Source of the DNA: a bacterium
GTDB taxonomy: Bacteria > Bacillota_I > Bacilli_A > Acholeplasmatales > JAEDCM01
Assembly (NCBI GenBank): GCA_024694145.1
Contig: JAILKD010000088.1
Location: forward strand, 1-34,029
Reading direction: 5' to 3'
DNA length: 34,029 nt
Both the position numbers and the translations under genes were made by a program. The notes under the pieces were generated by a model, which ran no database searches, was not told the origin of the DNA, and saw only the letters and a program-made list of their open reading frames with translations. Position 1 is the first letter of the stretch. Every line of letters begins with the position of its first letter. Below, one piece after another: positions 10,850 through 20,901 of the stretch.

Positions 10850-11854
10850 TTATTCATTTTTGCTCAAAAGAAGATTTTTAAACTTATCATAAGTGTAATA
10901 GAAATCATACTTATTAATAACTTCTTCAGATATTTGGACATATGGCGTTGATAAAAAATTCTTAATAATATTAGAGTCAGTTTTTTCATCAATAATTAGT
11001 ATGTTATTTTCATTATAAAAATCGTAGTTTACTAAGTCGACATTATTTGTAATTAATTTCTTTTTGAATATTAACGACTCAATAGTACGAAAAGATATAT
11101 TGTTATCACTTGTTATATCTAGCAAACATTTTGATTTTATAACATTGCTTAGGTATTCATCAAAAGAGATATATTTTTTTATGTAGTTTATTTTTCCAAA
11201 AGTTTTCTTTTTTCCTTCCTTATCGGCAAAGATATCTATTTTTGTTTTATAGTTATCCATAATGTTTGCAACTTTTGAAATTAAATCAAATCTCCCTTTA
11301 TCTCTTCCTAGAAAGTATAAATCAATTTCATTTTTTTTAGGAACAAAGATCTTATTGAGTGAAACAAGGTGAAAATCATTTGTATATTTTAATGCATATT
11401 TTTCGCTATCTTTTTTGCTATATGTATATATATTTTCTTTTTTTATGTATTTTGAGAATTTATTAAAATTTTTTTCACTTAATTTATTCCATATCAATAA
11501 ATAAATATTTCCTTTTTTATCATGAGTCTTTATAAATAATAACAATTCTTCAGTCAAATATGAGTCTAAAATGACAATTTTAGAACCATTTGTTATACTT
11601 TCTATTAATTTTTTGTTAAAGGCTATTTTGCAAACAAAATTATTAAATTTTGAATTTTTCATTTTTTTGTTTTTTGATACGAAGAACCTGTTTATTTTTT
11701 TTAATACTTTTACAAAAATATTATTTTTTTTATAGGTGTAAACTAGGTTACATCTTGACGTGTCTATGTATTTATAATAATATTCATCTTCTCTTGTAAG
11801 TGAGAAAAGAAAATCACACATTTTGTTCACTCTCCATTTTAAAATATTATTCAA
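10850..11854 (-). CDS. Putative glycosyltransferase-like protein
   Basis: Located inside the polysaccharide cluster; GT-B-like C-terminal pattern (LLDITSDNNISFRTIESLIFKKKLITNN). Family uncertain. Confidence 0.5.
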   Translation of the reverse strand: MNNILKWRVNKMCDFLFSLTREDEYYYKYIDTSRCNLVYTYKKNNIFVKVLKKINRFFVSKNKKMKNSKFNNFVCKIAFNKKLIESITNGSKIVILDSYLTEELLLFIKTHDKKGNIYLLIWNKLSEKNFNKFSKYIKKENIYTYSKKDSEKYALKYTNDFHLVSLNKIFVPKKNEIDLYFLGRDKGRFDLISKVANIMDNYKTKIDIFADKEGKKKTFGKINYIKKYISFDEYLSNVIKSKCLLDITSDNNISFRTIESLIFKKKLITNNVDLVNYDFYNENNILIIDEKTDSNIIKNFLSTPYVQISEEVINKYDFYYTYDKFKNLLLSKNE

Positions 11855-12344
11855 ATCTATTTTTTATAAATTTTGCTGGTACTCCGCCCCATATTTCATT
11901 TGCCCCAACTTTTTTTGAAATTGTGCTATTGGCACCAATGATTGCTCCATCTTCAATATGTGCACCAGGCAATATAGTGCAATTTGCACCAATCCATACA
12001 TTATTTCCGATAAATACTTCTCCTTTTATGAAAGAATTTGCCATATTATCAGATTTATAGTCATGATTATGATCGACTATAACAACATTTGGGCCAATTA
12101 TTACGTTGTTTCCCATAGTGATACTATTTTGGCAAGTTATAAATGTATTTCTATTAAAGAAAATATTACTGCCCATAGATAATTTACTATTTTTTCTAAT
12201 AACAATTTTACAATATTCTCTCATTTGAATTGTAGAATGAATAAAAGTAGATTTTTTATCTTTTTTTATGCAAGATTTTTTTCCTATATTTGATTTTGTT
12301 CCAAAACCATATCTAACACTTCTTAGTTTGTCAAAAATATTCAT
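11847..12344 (-). CDS. Left-handed beta-helix (hexapeptide) acetyltransferase
   Basis: Hexapeptide repeats ITMGNNVIIGPNVVIVDHNHD, VFIGNNVWIGANCTILPGAHIEDGAIIGANS. Confidence 0.92.
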   Translation of the reverse strand: MNIFDKLRSVRYGFGTKSNIGKKSCIKKDKKSTFIHSTIQMREYCKIVIRKNSKLSMGSNIFFNRNTFITCQNSITMGNNVIIGPNVVIVDHNHDYKSDNMANSFIKGEVFIGNNVWIGANCTILPGAHIEDGAIIGANSTISKKVGANEIWGGVPAKFIKNRFE

Positions 12345-12383
12345 TTTTTCACTCCTAACTTATTACTAATGATTTGTTGTTAT

Positions 12384-13565
12384 TTATTTTGATATAGATT
12401 TAAGCAATGCCGATAACCTTTCATAGTATTTATCAGTTGTATTATTCTCTTCTATTTTTTTATAATTTGAGTTAACAATTGAAAAATAATCTTCTTTTTC
12501 CAAATTATAAGTATAATCTAACTTCGCTACTACATCGTTTATATCAAGGATATTAAATAAAAGATTATCGTTCTTTATCATACCTTTTATTCCTCCTCGA
12601 TTTGATCCAATAACAAGAGTTTTATTTGCCATAGGTTCTAAAACTGTATTTGGATAATTTTCTATCCAAAGAGAAGGAACAACAACACAATATACTTCTT
12701 TTAACTTTTCTAAAACATAATCATTTTTCATATATCCTAAATACTTTATGTTATCTTTATTTGATATTGCATCATTGAATAATTGCTCTTCTTCGGGTAC
12801 TACTTTCCCGATAAAGTGAAGTTCAACGTTATCTTTTCCGTTTGAGAAAGTATCAAAGGCTTCAATAAGTCTCATTACGCCCTTGGTTTTTTCAATCATA
12901 CCATAGTATAGATAGATCCTTTTCTCAAGAATTTCTTTTTCTTTTACTGCTATCTTTTTAAAGTCAAAAGGATTATTAATACAAACTATATCATATCCGT
13001 TTTTCTTACATTTTTCTGTTAATTCTTCACTAGGGCATATAAATTTTTTGATTGCTTTAAATTTGAATTTATTAATTCTCTTGAAAGAGCATTGTTTAAA
13101 TTTTGCTTTAAATCCTTTTTTCTTTAAACACTTTTTACAACTATTGAATTTATAGCCAGTACATTCACTAAAATCATCAAATATGCATGTTGTTTTTGAA
13201 CATACAGCTCCATAATCCCTAATTGTTTGAACTGCATTATATTTTTTTACTGCACTATATACAGTTATAGGACAAGCAAATATATTATTAATATGTATAT
13301 AGTCTGGATTATAAGAGGATATTATTTTCTTAATTTTTCTTTTAAGAAAATGATTCACAAATAATTTATTGTATACTTTTGCAATGAAAGTATGATTAAT
13401 TTTTATATTTATATTATTATCTATTTGTGTATTTTTTGGATCAAAGCTAAGAAATAAAACATCATCACCATGCGATTTTAGTGTATCCATTTCTCTTCTG
13501 GTTTGAAGTTCTGCTCCACCACACTCAATGAAATCATTTATTAGCAATACTTTCACTTGAACCAC
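12384..13565 (-). CDS. Glycosyltransferase family 4-like protein with Cys-rich insert
   Basis: GGAELQ N-terminus; YYGMIEKTKGVMRLIEAF; PSLWIENYPNTVLEPMA; CTGYKFNSCKKCLKKKGFKAKFKQC cysteine segment. Confidence 0.85.
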   Translation of the reverse strand: MVQVKVLLINDFIECGGAELQTRREMDTLKSHGDDVLFLSFDPKNTQIDNNINIKINHTFIAKVYNKLFVNHFLKRKIKKIISSYNPDYIHINNIFACPITVYSAVKKYNAVQTIRDYGAVCSKTTCIFDDFSECTGYKFNSCKKCLKKKGFKAKFKQCSFKRINKFKFKAIKKFICPSEELTEKCKKNGYDIVCINNPFDFKKIAVKEKEILEKRIYLYYGMIEKTKGVMRLIEAFDTFSNGKDNVELHFIGKVVPEEEQLFNDAISNKDNIKYLGYMKNDYVLEKLKEVYCVVVPSLWIENYPNTVLEPMANKTLVIGSNRGGIKGMIKNDNLLFNILDINDVVAKLDYTYNLEKEDYFSIVNSNYKKIEENNTTDKYYERLSALLKSISK

Positions 13566-14880
13566 CTTCTTTTTCAGATAATACTACCGTTTTTTTATCT
13601 TGACAATTTAAAATTGAATCAATAAACATAACAGGGAACATCCATATAATGTAGAATAATAAATTGTTGAAAAAACTAACAAATACAGAGGATATAATTA
13701 TTATCTTTACTGAATTATTTATATAGTGTTTGTCTTTTCTACTTATAACTTTGTATAATAATGCTATGAATAAAATAAACCCTATTAAGCCAGTTGTAAC
13801 TAAAACAAATAATATTGATGAGTCCATACCATAGCTTGCTGCTCTACCGACTTCTTCACCAATATTGTTTTTATAAGCTCCTAACATATTGTAACCTATA
13901 CCGATGAAGTTACTGTCTTTAAAATATTCAAAACTAGTTTTCCAAGAATCAAATCTATGCATAGCCGATGGGTCAGTAGCAAAATTTCTTATTCTTACAA
14001 ATACTGAAATGTTTGAAAAAAAGAACATGAATACAAAAACAATCATCATTATACCGATTAATGAGAAAGTAATTATACTCGTCTTTCTTTTCATTCCAAA
14101 CAAGAAAAAAACAACCAAAAAAGAAATTGCTAATCCTACTATACCACTGCGGGATTTAGTTAACAAAATTGCAATTGTAAAGAATACAAGTTCAAAAAGC
14201 AATTTAATTTTTTCTGAATTATTTTCCTTGTTTTTTCCTCGAATAGACAATAATTGTGAAAGACAAATAGCAATCGGAATGATAAGACACGATGCTAAAT
14301 AATTAGGGTCAAAATAAGTTGAAAGCATTCTATCATGATGAGGATCAGGATTTGCCCAATAAAAACCTAATTTATAAAAAACGTCATACCAGTCGAATGC
14401 AACAGGGTATACTAGTAATTGGATTAGTCCAATTAGGACCACTATTACATAGCATGCTTTTACAAATTTTAGAAGTTTATATTTTGAAATGTTTTCTTTT
14501 TTTATAAGGAAATGAAGAGCTTTTATTAATAATATTAAGTGAATAATTCTTAGCAAATAAAAGAAGCCATAGAATGAGTCACTTAAAGAATATTTGTTTA
14601 TGAATATACATGCTATATCAAGAATAATGACATATAAAATCCAAATATATAATAATAAATACCTTTTTTTTATAACAAAAAAATTTTTTTGTCTATAAAA
14701 TAGCAAGCACATAATAACAGATAGAAAAGTAATTATTGAAAACAATTCAGATATTTTTACAGGAAATCTTTCTCCAAGATTTATTGTAAATGCATTTGCT
14801 AAAACCAAATAGGAAAATATTTGTAGATAAACAATTGCAGCTACTATTAAGTTTTTTTTATTTTTCTTTGTAACACTCAT
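13534..14880 (-). CDS. Second O-antigen ligase/polymerase-like membrane protein
   Basis: Polytopic; LLTKSRSGIVGLAISF and MHRFDSWKTSFEYFKDSNFIGIGYNML typical of the Wzy/WaaL superfamily. Confidence 0.8.
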   Translation of the reverse strand: MSVTKKNKKNLIVAAIVYLQIFSYLVLANAFTINLGERFPVKISELFSIITFLSVIMCLLFYRQKNFFVIKKRYLLLYIWILYVIILDIACIFINKYSLSDSFYGFFYLLRIIHLILLIKALHFLIKKENISKYKLLKFVKACYVIVVLIGLIQLLVYPVAFDWYDVFYKLGFYWANPDPHHDRMLSTYFDPNYLASCLIIPIAICLSQLLSIRGKNKENNSEKIKLLFELVFFTIAILLTKSRSGIVGLAISFLVVFFLFGMKRKTSIITFSLIGIMMIVFVFMFFFSNISVFVRIRNFATDPSAMHRFDSWKTSFEYFKDSNFIGIGYNMLGAYKNNIGEEVGRAASYGMDSSILFVLVTTGLIGFILFIALLYKVISRKDKHYINNSVKIIIISSVFVSFFNNLLFYIIWMFPVMFIDSILNCQDKKTVVLSEKEGGSSESIANK

Positions 14881-14919
14881 TGCTATCTCCTCAAATATTT
14901 CTTAGTTAATGGTTAATAA

Positions 14920-15942
14920 TTATTTGTTATTATCAATGATTTCTAATATTTTTTTTATTCCTTTTGAGTAGTCATATTTATCATTTGTGCTTTTCTTTAA
15001 ATCAACTACAGGGTTTGCTTGTTGAATTTTATTCAATAAATCTATACTATTTTCTGATTCAAAAAATACAACATCCAAATTATGATATATTTCTTTAAAA
15101 ACTTCAATATCGCTTATTATTGGTTTTGTTCCTAAATATAATGCTTCTAGTGGTGGAATTCCAAAACCTTCGTATAGACTTGGTTGGATAAGGAATTTTG
15201 CTTGTGAGATGTAGCTAAATAATTCATCATCAGATATTCTGCCAGTAAAATGAATATTAGGATTACTCATATATTTAGTTAATGAATTATCTTTGGTTCT
15301 AAATTTATCCTTTTCTCCAACCAAGTATAACTCAATACTAGTATCTTTTATTGCTTCAAGAAGTACAGATATGCCTTTTTGCTTTTTTATATTTCCTACG
15401 AATAGAATATAATCCTTTTTTTGACAATTGTTTTTCATTTTTTTATATGAAATTATTGATTGTGATAATCCATTGTAAATTACTATGATATCTTTTTTAC
15501 ATTTTGGGAAAAAATAGTTGATTCTTTCTTTTGTAAAATTAGATACTGTAAAAATCGCAGAAGACTTTTTAATACATCTCTTGTAAAAGTGTTTTTTTAT
15601 TAAAGAATCAATAAAACCATTTGTTGTATCTTTAAAATCTAAAAACATTAAATCATGTATCATTGTATATGTATCAATTTTAACATGATATGGAATAATA
15701 AAATTAGGTGTAAAGAAAGCATCATATTTATTTATTTCTTTACTTACAAATAATCCTTTTTTTGATACAGGATAATTGTTATCATCGATGATATTACTTT
15801 CTATACCATATTCCTTTAATTTATTTTTATTTCCTAGAAAATAGAATTCTGCAGTATCAGGAAGATTTGTGATAAAACCTTCTAGCACTCTTCCTATTCC
15901 TGACATTCCAATATATCTGCAATCTATTACTATTTTTTTCAT
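14920..15942 (-). CDS. Glycosyltransferase (GT1/GT4 clan)
   Basis: SGIGRVLEGF; ILFVGNIKKQKGISVLLEAI; ISQAKFLIQPSLYEGFGIPPLEALYLGTKPI. Confidence 0.9.
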   Translation of the reverse strand: MKKIVIDCRYIGMSGIGRVLEGFITNLPDTAEFYFLGNKNKLKEYGIESNIIDDNNYPVSKKGLFVSKEINKYDAFFTPNFIIPYHVKIDTYTMIHDLMFLDFKDTTNGFIDSLIKKHFYKRCIKKSSAIFTVSNFTKERINYFFPKCKKDIIVIYNGLSQSIISYKKMKNNCQKKDYILFVGNIKKQKGISVLLEAIKDTSIELYLVGEKDKFRTKDNSLTKYMSNPNIHFTGRISDDELFSYISQAKFLIQPSLYEGFGIPPLEALYLGTKPIISDIEVFKEIYHNLDVVFFESENSIDLLNKIQQANPVVDLKKSTNDKYDYSKGIKKILEIIDNNK

Positions 15943-17087
15943 TCTAGCTCACCTAGAAGATTATTTATGTTTTTCTTGAATTCTTCTGAAGAAAATAATT
16001 CTTCTACTCTTTCTTTTGCGTTCTTTTCAAATTTATTTCTTAGTTTTTCATCATTTTTTAATGTTTCAATTGCTTTTGCAAAAGCTTCATCGTTACTATT
16101 TTCAACCTCTAGTCCTGTTACATCTTTTAAAGAAACATAATTTACTCCACTACATGGAATATTAAAAGTAACGGATGCTTTTTGATAATACATTGCTTCT
16201 GCTAAGCCAATACCAAAAGCCTCGTTTTTAGTAATAGACGGGAAACAGAAAATATCACATGCTAAAATGGTTGCTTTTAATTCATCATCAGGAATTGCTC
16301 CTAAAAAACGAACTTTATTATCATTTTTTGCAGCTTTTTTTAATTCATCAGTTAGCTTTCCTTTTCCACCAATTAAAACAACATAATCATCGCTTAATAA
16401 CTTTGATGCATTTACTAAATGAATTAAACCTTTGTATGGAACATGACGTCCAAATCCAAATAATATTGTTTTATCCTTGTATTGATCTTTAATATCTTGT
16501 GCTTTTTTTAAATCAATATCAGTATATGATAATCTTTTTTCATCAATACAATTAGGTATAACAACTACTTTTTCTTTCTTTTGACTTAACCATGGACTTT
16601 CTTCTTTGTAATTAGGACTTGTAGCAATTATTTTATCAGCATACTTTAATAGTCTTTTGTTTTGGCCGTTAAACAATTTTCCTAATATTTTTTGTTTTGT
16701 TATATCTAAATGCCAGTAGATAATGAACTTAAATTCTTTATGTTTTAAATGCTTCATTAAACTATGAGCTACAAACGGGTTTGGATAATGAAAAATTACT
16801 ATATCTGGCTTGAATTCTTTTAAAAGCTTTTTTAATTTTTTCCCAAAGGATAAAGCTATTGATTGAGATGATATTTTTACTTGGCAATTTACTCTAGTTA
16901 CTTCTACTCCATCAACTGTATCAATAACATTTCCTTTTTCATGGTTAAAACAAATAATTTTTTGTTCATAATTATCTTTTATAGAATTCAAGATATCACG
17001 TGTAACTTGTTCTATTCCACCTATATGTGGATACATATAGTTTGTTATTTGTAGTACTTTTTTCATTATATAAACCCCACGTTTCAT
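15939..17087 (-). CDS. Glycosyltransferase family 4
   Basis: MYPHIGGIEQVTRDI; GFGRHVPYKGLIHLVNA; PSITKNEAFGIGLAEAMYYQKASVTF. Confidence 0.92.
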   Translation of the reverse strand: MKRGVYIMKKVLQITNYMYPHIGGIEQVTRDILNSIKDNYEQKIICFNHEKGNVIDTVDGVEVTRVNCQVKISSQSIALSFGKKLKKLLKEFKPDIVIFHYPNPFVAHSLMKHLKHKEFKFIIYWHLDITKQKILGKLFNGQNKRLLKYADKIIATSPNYKEESPWLSQKKEKVVVIPNCIDEKRLSYTDIDLKKAQDIKDQYKDKTILFGFGRHVPYKGLIHLVNASKLLSDDYVVLIGGKGKLTDELKKAAKNDNKVRFLGAIPDDELKATILACDIFCFPSITKNEAFGIGLAEAMYYQKASVTFNIPCSGVNYVSLKDVTGLEVENSNDEAFAKAIETLKNDEKLRNKFEKNAKERVEELFSSEEFKKNINNLLGELE

Positions 17088-18136
17088 TACAACTTTTTGA
17101 TTATTTCTTTGATTTTTTGATTATCATTTTTATTACATACTAAAATGTTATCTTTAGTGATTGCTACTATCATATTAGTAACACCTAATAGTGATACTCT
17201 TTGATAATTTCCATCACTAACAATGATATTATTGTTTGAATCTACTGAAATGCAGTTTACATTTCTAATTACATTATTATTCTCATCTTTGCTGAATAAT
17301 TCTTCAAAAGCTAAATAATTACCTACATCATTCCAACCAAAGCTTGAAGGAATAACCATAATGTTATTTGCTTTTTCCATTACAGCAAAATCAATTGATT
17401 TCTTTTCAAAATTCATAAATTCATCTTTAACAATTAATGAAGTTTTAACTCCTTCATTTTTGCTAAACATATTTTTTATTTTATTTATAGTTTCATAATG
17501 ATTTGAACTATATTTTTTTAATGCATTCATAATAGTGTCATATTTAAACACAAACATTCCACTATTCCATAAATATTTACCAGATTCATAGTATTGCTTT
17601 GCAATATCATAAGCTGGTTTTTCTTTAAATCCTAAAGATTTAGTTGGAACATTTAGAGTATTATTATTTACTTCAATATAACCATAACCTGTTTCAGGAT
17701 AAGTTGGCTTAATACCTAAAGTAACAATACTACCTTTATCAGCTTCTTCTTCAGCAATTTTTATTACTTTTCTAAATTCATTTTCATCTGCGATTAGATG
17801 ATCTGATGCTAATACAACTACTGTTGGATTATCATAATATTTAGAAATCATTGTTGAGCCATAAGCTATAGCTGCAGCTGTATCTCTAAATACTGGTTCA
17901 ATAATGATTCTTGAATCATCTATATTTGTTAAATCTTCTTTTAAAGCTTTAACTTGTATTTCATTAGTCGCAATAAATATTCTATTTTCATCAACTAATG
18001 GTAATACTCTTTCATAAGCAAGTCTTATTAAAGATTTATCACTAAAAACTTTTAATAATTGCTTTGGTTTTTCTTTTGTTGATAGTGGCCAAAATCTTTC
18101 ACCAGATCCACCGGCCATAATTAAAAATGTAAGCAT
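17087..18136 (-). CDS. manC: Mannose-1-phosphate guanylyltransferase
   Basis: IMAGGSGERFWPLSTKEKPKQLLKV, VVLASDHLI, FKEKP, LWNSGMFVF, SFGWNDVGN. Confidence 0.94.
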   Translation of the reverse strand: MLTFLIMAGGSGERFWPLSTKEKPKQLLKVFSDKSLIRLAYERVLPLVDENRIFIATNEIQVKALKEDLTNIDDSRIIIEPVFRDTAAAIAYGSTMISKYYDNPTVVVLASDHLIADENEFRKVIKIAEEEADKGSIVTLGIKPTYPETGYGYIEVNNNTLNVPTKSLGFKEKPAYDIAKQYYESGKYLWNSGMFVFKYDTIMNALKKYSSNHYETINKIKNMFSKNEGVKTSLIVKDEFMNFEKKSIDFAVMEKANNIMVIPSSFGWNDVGNYLAFEELFSKDENNNVIRNVNCISVDSNNNIIVSDGNYQRVSLLGVTNMIVAITKDNILVCNKNDNQKIKEIIKKL

Positions 18137-18137
18137 A

Positions 18138-20039
18138 TTATCCCTCCAATAAGGAATCTATAAGTTTATCTATATCATATTCAAACTTGAAATTAGTGTC
18201 ATTAATGAATTTTTTTGAATCACCAACTAATGTTTTAACATCATTTGGTCTAATGAATTTAGGATTAATTCTAACTAATATTTCTTTTGTCTTAGAATTA
18301 ATACCAACTTCATCTAATCCGCTACCATTCCATTCAATATCTATTCCAATTTTACTATATGTTTTTTCAATGAATTCTCTAACTGTATATGCTTTACCTG
18401 TTGAAATCACATAATCATTTGGCTTATCTTGTTGAAGGCATAGCCACATTGCATAAGCATAATCTTTTGCATGTCCCCATTCTCTTTTTGCATCTAAGTT
18501 ACCAAGTTCTAGTATTTTTCTTCTTCCCTTTTTTACCATTTTTGCAAATTCTGTAATTTTCTTTGCTACGAAAACACATTCTCTCATTGGAGATTCATGG
18601 TTATAACAAATACCGTTTGTTACAAACATGTTATTATTCTCTCTATAACATCTAGCCATATAATATGAATATACTTTTGTTACAGCATATGGGCTCCTTG
18701 GTTCAAATGGAGTTGTTTCATCTTGTGGATACATTTCTCCAGAGAAGACATATGGACTACATAAATTAAACATTTTTGTTTTAAAATCACTATTTTTGAT
18801 TGAATCAAGTAATCTCAATGTTCCAAGTGAATTTACTTCAGTAGTATATTCAGGCATTTCAAATGAAACATCTACATGCGATTGACTTGCAATGTGATAT
18901 ATTTCATCTGGTTTAACTGTTTCAATAATTCTATTTATATTGGAAGCATCTGTTAAATCTCCTATGTGACCAAAAAAGTTTGGATTATCTAGGAATTCTA
19001 CAAGATAATCAGATGATAATTTTGACATAGATTTTATAATTCCATGAACTTCATAATCTTTTTCTAAAAGTAATTTTGTTAGATAATAACCATCTTGGTT
19101 AGTAATTCCAGTAATTAAAGCTATTTTTCTCATCTTTAATCTCTCCTTATCTTTTGGCTTAGGAATAACTGCAATTACTTCCAAATTTCCATCGAATATT
19201 ATTTTTTCAGAATCTGCAGTTAAAATAAAAGAATCACCTTTTTTTATTTTTGTATTATTTATTGATCCACATCCATCAATAACATAAAACAATTCAAATC
19301 CTTTGTTTTCGTATTCTGTTTTTTCGCTAATAAAAAGTTTGTATACATTAAAATGTGAATTTTTAAAAGTATTCTCATCTTTAAAATCATGTATTTGGTT
19401 TTTTTGAGTATTATAATTTATTACATTTAAAGCATCAACTAGATTCAATTTTCTATTTACAGATTCATAATAATCAAAAATTCTATATGTTAAATCTGAT
19501 GATTCTTGAACTTCAAGGATAAAAGTATCTCCATGAATCGCATGAACGGTACCAGGCTCTACTATAACTAAATTGCCTGGATTAATTGGTTTTTCAATTA
19601 AGAACTTTTCTACTAGTCCTCTTTGAATCATCTCTAACATTTCTCTTGAATTTTTTAAATCTATACCTAAAGTTACAGTTTTTGCAGTTGTTTCAGGTAA
19701 TATATACCAGCATTCAAATTTTCCAAGAGAGTTACACATTTTTAAAGCATAATCATCATTTGGATGTACTTGAACGCTTAAATTACTACTCGAAGATATT
19801 AATTTTAAAAGTAAAGGGAATTCTTTATCAGGGTAATTTCCAAATAATTCAGGATGCTTTACCCATAAGTGTCTTAATGTTTGACCTTTAAATTTTCCAT
19901 TAGCGATAACTGAAGATTTCCCTCTATATCCTGATATGATCCAAGCTTCTCCTGTGCTTTCGGGACAATCATAAATTTTATTTAATTCTTTACCAGCCCA
20001 TGGCTTCTTTTCAAAATATGGTTTTAAAAATAAAATCAT
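18138..20039 (-). CDS. Fused mannose-6-phosphate isomerase (N-terminal) and GDP-mannose 4,6-dehydratase (C-terminal), 633 aa
   Basis: N-terminus: KPWAGKEL, SVQVHPNDDYAL, VEPGTVHAIHGD. C-terminus from Met at 19133: MRKIALITGITNQDGYYLTKLLLEKDYEVHGI, SPYAVTKVYSYYM. One uninterrupted frame. Confidence 0.9.
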   Translation of the reverse strand: MILFLKPYFEKKPWAGKELNKIYDCPESTGEAWIISGYRGKSSVIANGKFKGQTLRHLWVKHPELFGNYPDKEFPLLLKLISSSSNLSVQVHPNDDYALKMCNSLGKFECWYILPETTAKTVTLGIDLKNSREMLEMIQRGLVEKFLIEKPINPGNLVIVEPGTVHAIHGDTFILEVQESSDLTYRIFDYYESVNRKLNLVDALNVINYNTQKNQIHDFKDENTFKNSHFNVYKLFISEKTEYENKGFELFYVIDGCGSINNTKIKKGDSFILTADSEKIIFDGNLEVIAVIPKPKDKERLKMRKIALITGITNQDGYYLTKLLLEKDYEVHGIIKSMSKLSSDYLVEFLDNPNFFGHIGDLTDASNINRIIETVKPDEIYHIASQSHVDVSFEMPEYTTEVNSLGTLRLLDSIKNSDFKTKMFNLCSPYVFSGEMYPQDETTPFEPRSPYAVTKVYSYYMARCYRENNNMFVTNGICYNHESPMRECVFVAKKITEFAKMVKKGRRKILELGNLDAKREWGHAKDYAYAMWLCLQQDKPNDYVISTGKAYTVREFIEKTYSKIGIDIEWNGSGLDEVGINSKTKEILVRINPKFIRPNDVKTLVGDSKKFINDTNFKFEYDIDKLIDSLLEG

Positions 20040-20065
20040 AATAATGTCCCTCCTTTAAAGAAATG

Positions 20066-20755
20066 TTATTTTGCTCCTTTATGTTTTAATACAGCCGGAA
20101 TAGTTTTGAATACTAATCCTAAATCAAACCAGAAACCTCTATGTTTAAAATATTCTAATTCTAGTTTTTGTCTTTCACCAGATTTAAAGTCTACATCGCT
20201 TCTACCATATACTTGCCAATATCCTGTTAAACCGGGTTTAGCTTTAAGCATTATACTTAATTGATATTCTGTAAAATTGCTCAATTCTTTTTCTGTAATT
20301 GGTCTTGGTCCAACAACGGATAATGTTCCAAATAGAATATTAAATAATTGTGGTAATTCATCAATTGATGTTTTTCTTAGGAATCTACCAAATTTAGTAA
20401 TTCTAGGATCATTATCTAGTTTTCTTTCTCTAAGCCAAATTTCTTTTTGTTCAGGAGTAAGATATTTATCTATATTGCTTTCAGCATCATAATACATTGT
20501 TCTAAATTTAAATACTTTTATCTTCTTACCTTTCTTACCAATTCTTTTATCATTAAAGAAAGGATGTCCTTTTGTTGCAAAAAGATTTATTATAAAAATA
20601 ATAAGCAAGAACCATGAAATTAAAAGTATTAAGATTAAAGATGAAAAGAAATCAAATATTCTTTTTGTAAAAGAATACCACCATCCTCCTCTTACTTTTA
20701 TTTCTTCTTGCTCAACTGTATTCTCTATATTATTATCCATTTTTATGACCTCCAA
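20066..20755 (-). CDS. Priming sugar transferase (bacterial sugar transferase family)
   Basis: KRIFDFFSSLILILL, KVFKFRTMYYDAE, FLRKTSIDELPQLFNILFGTLSVVGPRP, KPGLTGYWQVYGRSDVDF. Confidence 0.94.
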   Translation of the reverse strand: MEVIKMDNNIENTVEQEEIKVRGGWWYSFTKRIFDFFSSLILILLISWFLLIIFIINLFATKGHPFFNDKRIGKKGKKIKVFKFRTMYYDAESNIDKYLTPEQKEIWLRERKLDNDPRITKFGRFLRKTSIDELPQLFNILFGTLSVVGPRPITEKELSNFTEYQLSIMLKAKPGLTGYWQVYGRSDVDFKSGERQKLELEYFKHRGFWFDLGLVFKTIPAVLKHKGAK

Positions 20756-20784
20756 TATTTTATTTTGCCATAAACATTAATTAT

Positions 20785-20813
20785 ATTATATTATAATATA
20801 ACGTTAAAAACAA
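20785..20813 (-). promoter_or_regulatory. Candidate promoter for sugar transferase onward
   Basis: Minus strand TTGTTT (20808-20813), 17-bp spacer, TATAAT (20785-20790). Confidence 0.5.
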
Positions 20814-20866
20814 CTTAATAAAACACTTTCATTACATTTTCTTTACATTTTTATTAAAAAATAAAA

Positions 20867-20894
20867 GACATTACGTATTAAAATACATAATGCC
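20867..20894 (-). terminator. Terminator hairpin after galE (copy 1 of a duplicated element)
   Basis: Minus RNA GGCATTATGTAT-TTTA-ATACGTAATGTC pairs fully with two G-U wobbles, followed by TTTTATTTTTT. Confidence 0.7.
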
Positions 20895-20901
20895 AATAGA
20901 T

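Noticed and set aside
11800-12182. Two plus-strand ORFs antisense to the acetyltransferase gene
   Set aside because: Mirror the hexapeptide repeat coding sequence; no independent support.
13130-13210. Cys-rich segment in the GT4 protein as a novel zinc site
   Set aside because: Similar cysteine inserts are familiar in this glycosyltransferase clan; not distinctive enough.
13904-14507. Two plus-strand ORFs antisense to the Wzy-like gene
   Set aside because: Shadow ORFs over a membrane protein gene.
16259-16492. Plus-strand ORF antisense to the GT4 gene
   Set aside because: No family signal; low-complexity Leu/His composition.
19586-19891. Plus-strand 101-aa ORF antisense to manA
   Set aside because: Antisense to conserved ManA motifs.
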